A stretch of DNA of 64,000 nt, taken from Actinacidiphila cocklensis (GTDB lineage: Bacteria; Actinomycetota; Actinomycetes; Streptomycetales; Streptomycetaceae). This document shows, in pieces, positions 58,885-64,000 of the stretch. Position 1 is the stretch's first letter. Each line of letters begins with the position of its first letter. A model generated the notes under the pieces. That model was not told the origin of the DNA, made no database searches, and saw nothing but the letters and a program-made list of their open reading frames with translations. The stretch spans positions 62,001-126,000 of the forward strand of contig NZ_CAJSLV010000044.1 of NCBI RefSeq assembly GCF_907177275.1. The letters run 5' to 3'. The position numbers were made by a program, and so were the translations under genes.

Positions 58885-59424
58885 CTACTCGGCCGGCTTG
58901 TCGGCCTTCTTCGCGGCGGGCTTGCGGGCCGGCGCCTTGCGCGGGGCGGCGGGCTTGGCCTTCGCCTCGGCGGCGATCTCGGGGGCCTTGCCGTTCTGCT
59001 CGCCGCTCTCGCCGCGCCAGCTCGCGACGGCGCCCTTGCCGCGCACGGCCAGCTCGTCGTACGTCTCGCGGGCCTTCACCGCGTAGCCGGTGGCCACGCC
59101 GACGCCCTGCAGCGCCAGGTCCTGCACCGACTCGCCGAGCTTCTTGAAGTCGGGCATCTCCTTGAACGCCTTGAGGTCGATCTCGCGGTAGGTCTCCGTG
59201 AGCTTCGCCTGCGCGTCCTTGGCGCCCGCGCTGACCTTGCCCTGCACGGCCTTCGGGTCGGTGCTCTTGATCTTCTCGATCTGCTCGGGAGCCTGCTCCC
59301 TGAGCTTCACGAACAGCCCCGGCACCTCGCGCAGCTTCTCGGCGGCGAGGTCCGCGGTCCCGGCGACCGCGTACAGCGGGGTCGGGTTGCGCAGGCTCTT
59401 CACGATGTCGTCGGTGATCGTCAT
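58885..59424 (-). CDS. HbhA-like protein with Lys/Ala/Pro-rich tail
   Basis: A 179-residue helical protein resembling mycobacterial heparin-binding hemagglutinin. DIVKSLRNPTPLYAVAGTAD then LAAEKLREVPGLFVKLREQA and YREIDLKAFKEMPDFKKLGE form the coiled body; the last 35 residues (AKAKPAAPRKAPARKPAAKK) are the basic heparin-binding-like tail. It has no signal peptide. It overlaps the XRE g ene by 4 bp (ATGA). Its role in non-pathogenic Streptomyces is not known; cell-surface or DNA binding are possible. Confidence 0.88.
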   Translation of the reverse strand: MTITDDIVKSLRNPTPLYAVAGTADLAAEKLREVPGLFVKLREQAPEQIEKIKSTDPKAVQGKVSAGAKDAQAKLTETYREIDLKAFKEMPDFKKLGESVQDLALQGVGVATGYAVKARETYDELAVRGKGAVASWRGESGEQNGKAPEIAAEAKAKPAAPRKAPARKPAAKKADKPAE

Positions 59425-59870
59425 GGTCCGGTTTCCTCCCGTACGGGGGTGGGCCGCCCGCGGCGGTCCGCCTCCTCTTCCTCTGCTTCTGCCTCTGCGT
59501 CCTCGGCCGCCCGCGACTCCCCCGCGGCGGCGTTCTCCTTGCGGAAGGACTCGTAGATCTGGATGAGCACCTGCTTCTGCCGCTCGTTGATCGACGGGTC
59601 CGTCAAGATCGCCGCCGGCACCTCCAGCTCGTCCCGCTCCCGCGCGTCGAGCATCCCCGCCTGGACATACAGCGTCTCGGCGGAGATCCGCAGCGCCTTG
59701 GCAAGCTGCTGCAGAATCTCGGCACTAGGCTTCCGCAGCCCGCGCTCGATCTGGCTCAGATACGGATTCGACACACCGGCCGCCTCCGCCAGTTGCCGCA
59801 GACTCAGCTGCGCGCTGCGCCGCTGCTCCCGCAGGTACTCGCCGACGTTGCCGACCTTCAGTGACGCCAT
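59421..59870 (-). CDS. XRE family regulator of the HbhA-like operon
   Basis: A 149-residue regulator. The Cro/C1 helix-turn-helix occupies residues 10-65 (VGEYLREQRRSAQLSLRQLA, EAAGVSNPYLSQIERGLRKP, SAEILQQLAKALRISAETLY). The C-terminal part is acidic and disordered (AEDAEAEAEEEEADRRGRP). ATG at 59870 matches the usual MASLKVGNVGEYLREQR start. It is coupled to the HbhA-like gene and preceded by a perfect TGCAAGC/GCTTGCA palindrome, so it probably represses its own operon. Confidence 0.9.
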   Translation of the reverse strand: MASLKVGNVGEYLREQRRSAQLSLRQLAEAAGVSNPYLSQIERGLRKPSAEILQQLAKALRISAETLYVQAGMLDARERDELEVPAAILTDPSINERQKQVLIQIYESFRKENAAAGESRAAEDAEAEAEEEEADRRGRPTPVREETGP

Positions 59871-59901
59871 ACGTACGAGAGTGCACCAGCGCGCTAACTT
59901 T

Positions 59902-59920
59902 TGCAAGCACATCGCTTGCA
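59902..59920. promoter_or_regulatory. TGCAAGC-N5-GCTTGCA operator
   Basis: A perfect 7-bp inverted repeat with a 5-bp spacer, 32-50 bp upstream of the XRE gene start. Size and place suit a Cro/C1-type dimer. A partial copy (GCTGGCAAA) follows at once. Confidence 0.7.
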
Positions 59921-59976
59921 GCTGGCAAACGGATGTCTCGGGGGAGGGGTTCGCGGCCCCGGGCCGCGGGGCGCGG

Positions 59977-60513
59977 TCAGGACTCCGGGTCGGGGTCGGG
60001 GTCGGGGTCGACGAGGAGGCGGGCGTAGTTGGCCATCGAGCGCTGGTAGCGGGGCAGGTGCGGGGCCAGGGCGGCCACCGCCAGGGAGACGGCCTCGCGG
60101 GCGCGGTCGAGGTCGGTGAGGGCCAGGGCGAGGACGACGGTCACGGCGTCGTCGAGGTGGTCGCTGGTCCTGGCGCGCTCCTCCGTCAGCAGGGCGACGC
60201 TCTCCTCGGACCGGCCGAGGTTGCGCAGGGAGCTGGCCATCTGGATCACCGCGCGGCGGCGGCGCTCGCCGGGCACGCCGGCGTCCAGGGCGGCCCGGTA
60301 GAGCGGGACGGCGAGGTCGGAGTGGCCGGTGGAGTCCCAGGCGGCGGCCCGCTCGAACAGGCCGGTGCCGTCGCCCTCCGGGAGCTCGCCGACCAGGGCG
60401 TCCATGGCCGCGCGGAAGTCCTCCTCCGGCAGGCCGTCGACGGCCGCCCACAGGTCGGCGTTGCGGCGCTCCCAGTCCGCGGCGGGGGCGGCGGTCGTCG
60501 GTGCTGCGGTCAT
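59977..60513 (-). CDS. Tetratricopeptide repeat protein
   Basis: A 178-residue protein of helical repeats: AAAWDSTGHSDLAVPLYRAA then LDAGVPGERRRRAVIQMASS, LRNLGRSEESVALLTEERAR and VTVVLALALTDLDRAREAVS. It ends with DPDPDPDPES, encoded by a short GGGTCG repeat. ATG at 60513 with AGGAG upstream. This form belongs to a Streptomyces tetratricopeptide family of unknown function, usually single-gene. It is divergent from the ArsR-type gene, with that gene's palindrome in the gap. Confidence 0.85.
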   Translation of the reverse strand: MTAAPTTAAPAADWERRNADLWAAVDGLPEEDFRAAMDALVGELPEGDGTGLFERAAAWDSTGHSDLAVPLYRAALDAGVPGERRRRAVIQMASSLRNLGRSEESVALLTEERARTSDHLDDAVTVVLALALTDLDRAREAVSLAVAALAPHLPRYQRSMANYARLLVDPDPDPDPES

Positions 60514-60601
60514 GGGTCCACGCTCCTGGCTGTGCGGTCCGGTGCCCGGCCGGTCGTCCGGCGGCGCCGCCATCCTGCGAGGGCCGTCGCGGCCGGCACC
60601 A

Positions 60602-60625
60602 GTGATTCGGTGGCCGCCGAATCAC
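60602..60625. promoter_or_regulatory. GTGATTCGG / CCGAATCAC palindrome
   Basis: A perfect 9-bp inverted repeat with a 6-bp spacer, 145 bp before the ArsR-type gene and about 90 bp before the TPR gene start. A likely operator of the ArsR-type regulator. Confidence 0.65.
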
Positions 60626-60721
60626 CGCGTTGTACGGTGAGGGCGCCGCGCCCGTCCGCGCCGCCGCCGCTGCCGCCCGCCGCCACCCCCGCCCACCTCC
60701 CCGCCCGACCCGGACGTCCCC

Positions 60722-60768
60722 TCCCAGGAGGTCCCGCTCCCCGGCGGCCTGCTCCCAGGAGGTCCCGC
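60722..60768 (+). repeat. Duplicated Shine-Dalgarno segment
   Basis: TCCCAGGAGGTCCCGC occurs at 60722-60737 and again at 60753-60768. The second copy's AGGAGG stands 7 bp before the ATC start of the ArsR-type gene. Confidence 0.85.
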
Positions 60769-60769
60769 C

Positions 60770-61822
60770 ATCACCACCCTGCGCTTCGGCCCCGCCGACC
60801 TGCTGCGCTGCCGCTTCGCCTGCTCGCCGGCCTTCGAGACGCTGGCCGCCGTACGCGTCGCGACCGGCCCGCAGCCGCCCGGCCACCACCGGCGCTGGCT
60901 CGCCGACGTCACGGACGCCGCACGCGGACTCGACCTGCGGCCGCTGACCCTGCTGCAGCCGCGCCGCGGCTACACCCCCGACTTCCTCTCCCCGCCGCCC
61001 GACCGCCCGGCCGAGTCCTTCCCCTCGTTCGCGGACGACCTGGCGCGGATCGCCGCGACGCCGCCGCATCAGGCCCGCGCCGAGATCGCCCGGTCGCTCG
61101 CCGAGACGCCGGGCGCGGCCCGCACCGCCACCGGCCGGCTGCTGCTCGACGGCGACCCCGCCGAGGTCGTCGCGCTACTCGCGGGCCTCGTGGCGGACGC
61201 GTGGACGGCGCTGGTCGAGCCGTACTGGCCGCGGACCAGGGCGCTGCTCGAAGCGGACATCGCCTTCCAGGCGCGGCGGCTGGCCGGCGGCGGCCTCGAC
61301 CGGCTCTTCGCCGAACTGCACCCGTCCGTGCGCTGGCACGACAACGTCCTCACCCGGGAGCACGGCGGCACCGACCACCGCGACCTCGAAGGCGAGGGGC
61401 TGGTGCTGATGCCCAGCGCGTTCAAATGGGAGCAGGTGGTGATCGTCCTCGACCCGCCGTGGCAGCCGACGCTCATCTATCCGGCGCGGGGCGTCGGCAA
61501 CCTGTGGGTCGCCGACGCGGGGGCCGATGCCGCGGCGGCGGCGCTGGGGCGGCTCATCGGGCACACCCGCGCCAAGCTGCTCACCGGCCTGACGGAACCC
61601 GCCGCCACGGCGTGGCTCGCGCACCGGTACGGGCTCGCTCCCGCGACGGTTTCCGAGCACTTGGCCGTGCTCCGGGACACGGGCCTCGTCACGGCGGCGC
61701 GGCACCGCCACGAGGTGCGCTACCGGCGCACGGAACTGGGCGATACGTTCGCCGGCGGCGAGGGCGGCGGCCTTCACCGGGCGGCTGCGAGCGCGAGGGA
61801 GGCGACAGCCAGGGCGAAGTAG
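60770..61822 (+). CDS. ArsR/DUF5937-type winged-helix regulator, probable ATC start
   Basis: A 350-residue regulator. The N-terminal 180 residues form the DUF5937 domain: LRFGPADLLRCRFACSPAFE, LAAVRVATGPQPPGHHRRWL, PLTLLQPRRGYTPDFLSPPP. The C-terminal 70 residues are an ArsR-like helix-turn-helix (TEPAATAWLAHRYGLAPATV, SEHLAVLRDTGLVTAARHRH). In these proteins sequence begins at TTLRFG; here it is preceded by ATC at 60770 with a perfect AGGAGG 7 bp upstream, and no ATG, GTG or TTG is available. Starting at the ATG inside (61190) would delete half the protein. It often regulates an MFS gene, absent here. Confidence 0.85.
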   Translation: MTTLRFGPADLLRCRFACSPAFETLAAVRVATGPQPPGHHRRWLADVTDAARGLDLRPLTLLQPRRGYTPDFLSPPPDRPAESFPSFADDLARIAATPPHQARAEIARSLAETPGAARTATGRLLLDGDPAEVVALLAGLVADAWTALVEPYWPRTRALLEADIAFQARRLAGGGLDRLFAELHPSVRWHDNVLTREHGGTDHRDLEGEGLVLMPSAFKWEQVVIVLDPPWQPTLIYPARGVGNLWVADAGADAAAAALGRLIGHTRAKLLTGLTEPAATAWLAHRYGLAPATVSEHLAVLRDTGLVTAARHRHEVRYRRTELGDTFAGGEGGGLHRAAASAREATARAK

Positions 61823-62105
61823 CCGCCGGGGAAGGCGATGTTGCGGAACACGCGGGCACGGACGTGGGCTGCGAGAGCGCCGGCGAAGAAGAGGACGAGC
61901 CCGATCGCGGCGGCGATGCCGACGAAGGCGGTGAAGCGGCCGTCCAGCAGCCCGACCGCGAGCCCGGCGGCCCCGGCCGCCTTCAGCGTGGCGAGCCGCG
62001 GGAGCCAGGACTGCGGGAGGCCCACCTCGGCGGAGTTGGCGAGGACGAAATCCGCCCTGGCGAGGTCGGCGACGGCGATCCCGGCGTTGACCGCGATCGT
62101 GACGA
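61774..62105 (-). pseudogene. DoxX-like membrane protein missing its first residues
   Basis: About 110 codons: VVTIAVNAGIAVADLARADF, VLANSAEVGLPQSWLPRLAT, LKAAGAAGLAVGLLDGRFTA, AHVRARVFRNIAFPGGYFAL. This is nearly a full small DoxX-like protein with four helices, but no start codon exists at the right place; typical relatives begin about five residues earlier. The frame beyond runs into the antisense of the truncated LysR gene. The start was lost with the LysR 5' end in one event. Confidence 0.75.
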
Positions 62106-62117
62106 CGGTGTCACGCG

Positions 62118-62691
62118 CTTCTGCGGCCTGCGGCCGGGCTGGCGGGTCGACATGCGGCAGGCCCCGTGGTCGGACCCGACCGCCGGGCTCGCCGACGGGG
62201 CAGTCCACGTCGCCCTGCTGCGGCTGCCCTTCCCCGGCCAGGACGCACTGCGGGTGGAGGTGCTGCTCACCGAGCCCAGGTGGGTCGCGCTCCCGGCCGC
62301 CCACCCGCTGGCGGCGCGTGACGTGATCCCCTTCCGAGACCTGTGGGAGGAGCCGTGCGTGGCGGCCGCGCCCGAGACGGCCCGGTGGCGGGACTACTGG
62401 CTGGCCGCGGGTGAGCGCGAGGGCCGCCCGGTCACCGTCGGCGCCGTCACCGAGCACCCCGACGACTGGCTCAACGCGATCGCCAACGGCTACGGCATCG
62501 CTCTGGCCCCCGCCTCCGCAGCCCGCTTCTACGCCCGGCCCGGCGTCGTCTACCGGCCCGTCAGCGGTGTCAGCGCCAGCCAGGTCGGCGTCGCGTGGGC
62601 GCCCGCCGACGACGGCGACCCCGTCCTCCGGGACTTCGTCCGCTGCTGCGTGGACTGCACGTCACCCGCCCGCGACGGAGGCGCCGGCTGA
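62118..62691 (+). pseudogene. 5'-truncated LysR substrate-binding domain
   Basis: The plus strand from about 62118 encodes PGWRVDMRQAPWSDPTAGLA, DGAVHVALLRLPFPGQDALR, EVLLTEPRWVALPAAHPLAA, WLNAIANGYGIALAPASAAR: the second part of a LysR periplasmic-binding-like effector domain, to a normal stop. The DNA-binding helix-turn-helix and about 120 residues are missing. It is divergent from, and abuts, the DoxX-like fragment, so a deletion removed their shared promoter region and both starts. Confidence 0.82.
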
Positions 62692-63612
62692 CCTGCCCCC
62701 CTCGGCGTCCGCCAGGACCTCCGCGATCACGCGGGCGTGCGCGGCGGCCAGGTCCTGGTCCGTGGTGCGGAATTGGCGCATCGAGATGAGGGCCTTCCAC
62801 AAGGCCCAGCCGCGGGCGCGCGCCCATGCGGGCCGGTCCTGGGCGACGGTGTCGCGGAAGGCGGCGCGGCTGCGGCCGGAGAAGAGGGTCCAGGCGATCA
62901 CCAGGTCGCACGCGGGGTCACCGACCCCCGACGTGCCGAAGTCGAGCACCGCGGCGAGGCGGCCGCCGGAGACCAGGAGGTTGCCGCCGGCGATGTCCCC
63001 GTGGAACCAGACGGGCGGACCCGTGAAGTCCGCCGCGAGTGCCGCCTCCCAGACCGCCGTGGCCTTCGCGGTGTCGACGAGGCCGTCGAGTGCGGCCAGC
63101 GCGGCGCGCGTCTCGGCGTCGTAGTAGGCGGGCGGCGCACCGCGCTGGAAGCTGTGCGCGCCGGCCGCGGGGCCGCCCGCGGGGTCGACGGACTGGAGGG
63201 CGAGCAGGAAGCCGCCGAGCGCGACGGCGAAGCCGGTGAGGTCGCCGACCCGGTCGGGCGTCATCGCGGTCTCGCCGTCCAGCCAGCCGCGTACCGACCA
63301 GGGGTACGGATAGCCCTCCCCCGGCTCCCCCTCGGCCAGCACCTGCGGCACCGGCACCGGCAGGTGCGGCGCGAGCAGCGGCAGCCAGGTGTTCTCCTTC
63401 TCGACCGCCGGCACGTAGCCGGCGGCGGTGGGCAGCCGTACGGACATGTCGCCGCCCAGCCGGTAGGTGCGGTTGTCCCACCCGTCGACCGCGACCGGCC
63501 GCACGGGCAGGTCCCGCCACTGCGGGAACTGCGCCGCGATCAGCCGCCCCACCAGCGCCGCGTCGATCCCCGCACGGCCGTCCTCACCAGAAGTCACCCG
63601 GGTGATGATCAC
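62662..63612 (-). CDS. Aminoglycoside/macrolide-type phosphotransferase (APH family)
   Basis: A 316-residue kinase-fold phosphotransferase. RTYRLGGDMSVRLPTAAGY contains the strand with the ATP-contacting lysine region; the catalytic loop is PVWFHGDIAGGNLLVSGGRL (Brenner motif HxDxxxxN) and the metal-binding DFG-like AVLDFGTSGVGDPACDLVIA. The family includes macrolide 2'-phosphotransferases and many uncharacterised kinases. The GTG at 63612 is a choice; GTG at 63597 or TTG at 63633 are possible. It overlaps the truncated LysR gene by 30 bp at its 3' end. Resistance activity is not proven. Confidence 0.88.
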   Translation of the reverse strand: MIITRVTSGEDGRAGIDAALVGRLIAAQFPQWRDLPVRPVAVDGWDNRTYRLGGDMSVRLPTAAGYVPAVEKENTWLPLLAPHLPVPVPQVLAEGEPGEGYPYPWSVRGWLDGETAMTPDRVGDLTGFAVALGGFLLALQSVDPAGGPAAGAHSFQRGAPPAYYDAETRAALAALDGLVDTAKATAVWEAALAADFTGPPVWFHGDIAGGNLLVSGGRLAAVLDFGTSGVGDPACDLVIAWTLFSGRSRAAFRDTVAQDRPAWARARGWALWKALISMRQFRTTDQDLAAAHARVIAEVLADAEGGRSAGASVAGG

Positions 63613-63652
63613 CGCACCCCCGGCCCGCCGCAAGCGAATTGAACGGCGGGCT

Positions 63653-64000
63653 CTACAACACCTCGATGTGGACGCCGCGGAGGCGTTCGGGGTCGGCGAT
63701 GACGTCGATCGCGGTGATCAGGTCGTCGACGACGGTGAAGGTCAGGACCAGGCGGAGGCGGCCGGCCGGGGCCATGACCAGGCCCGGGACGCCGTTGAGC
63801 AGGGCGGGCTCGGTGAAGGCGACGCGGGCCGCGGCGGCCGACGCGCCCTGGGCGACGCGCAGGCGCCCGCGGATGTCGACGGGTTCCGGGGTGGGGCCGG
63901 CGGTGCGGTCGGCGTGGATGACGACGTCCGGGTCGAGGACGGCGACCAGCGCCTCGAAGTCGCCGTCGCGGGAGGCGGCGAGGAAGGCCTGCACCACGTG
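63653..64000 (-). CDS. C-terminal SnoaL-like domain of a SigJ/ECF41-type sigma factor (5' end outside window)
   Basis: The frame is open to the window edge and gives the last 116 residues: VQAFLAASRDGDFEALVAVL, DPDVVIHADRTAGPTPEPVD, RVAFTEPALLNGVPGLVMAP, RLRLVLTFTVVDDLITAIDV, IADPERLRGVHIEVL. This is the SnoaL/NTF2-like extension of ECF41 (SigJ-like) sigma factors, which modulates their activity; the DPDRL-type ending is characteristic. Regions 2 and 4 should lie beyond 64000. It could also be a stand-alone SnoaL protein, but the match to the sigma tail is better. Confidence 0.8.
   Translation of the reverse strand, partial: HVVQAFLAASRDGDFEALVAVLDPDVVIHADRTAGPTPEPVDIRGRLRVAQGASAAAARVAFTEPALLNGVPGLVMAPAGRLRLVLTFTVVDDLITAIDVIADPERLRGVHIEVL

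Noticed and set aside
61190..61822. ArsR-type gene starting at the ATG at 61190
   Set aside because: Conserved DUF5937 sequence continues in frame for 140 codons upstream, to a strong AGGAGG site.

Overview
The window is high-GC actinobacterial chromosome, almost certainly Streptomyces or a close relative of the Streptomycetaceae. It carries the Streptomyces-type order rlmB-cysS-ispF-ispD-carD, then a lipoprotein gene, phoP-phoR, phoU, and later gpmA, a YbjN gene and mshA. MsiK, strong GTG and TTG start usage and G+C-rich stem terminators without U-tracts fit the same group.

Layout: 1-5.2 kb is a patchwork of the end of a LamG protein, a TetR/SDR pair with two operators, a GNAT gene and decayed genes (ECF sigma region 4, a 5'-truncated epimerase, an IS5-type transposase tail). 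From 5.4 to 14.5 kb lies an island array: one intact tRNA-Thr(TGT) gene at 14412-14488 and three copies of its 3' half at 5428, 6347 and 10789, all in the same orientation. This is the footprint of several elements that entered the same tRNA gene; the cargo is a Uma2 protein, a HigBA-type toxin-antitoxin pair, a methyltransferase/GntR pair, a frameshifted HATPase-DUF6907 gene and an AlbA-type ATP-binding protein. No integrase survives there.

From 14.7 to 36 kb is core chromosome: msiK, a sugar nucleotidyltransferase, a DoxX-like membrane protein, rlmB, cysS, ispF, ispD, carD, a lipoprotein, the divergent phoRP and phoU units with a PHO-box-like array between them, a 52-residue cysteine-rich peptide missed by ordinary length cut-offs, a DrrAB-like ABC exporter with its two-component system, a cupin, adenosine deaminase and a FUSC-type gene broken by a 5-bp duplication.

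From 37607 to 51547 is an actinomycete integrative and conjugative element (AICE), bounded by identical 25-bp direct repeats. The right repeat contains the last five codons and stop of gpmA, so the element sits in the 3' end of the phosphoglycerate mutase gene and rebuilds it. Its backbone is NUDIX (Pif-like), GntR (KorSA-like), FtsK-type Tra, Spd proteins, a RepSA-like initiator, Xis and Int. Copies of a CTAG-centred operator suggest the GntR protein controls the transfer operon. The left arm carries cargo, including a TRADD-N-associated-type membrane protein next to a small coiled-coil protein.

From 51.5 to 64 kb is core or semi-core DNA: gpmA, an MFS transporter, YbjN, mshA, a methyltransferase, a REC-PP2C phosphatase, DUF2516, an HbhA-like protein with its XRE regulator, a TPR protein, an ArsR-type regulator with a probable ATC start, a pair of divergent genes that both lost their 5' ends, a phosphotransferase and the end of a SigJ/ECF41-type sigma factor. 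Recurrent oddities are several genes with good Shine-Dalgarno sites but no ATG, GTG or TTG start, and frameshifts from very short events. All assignments come from reading the sequence; no database search was run.
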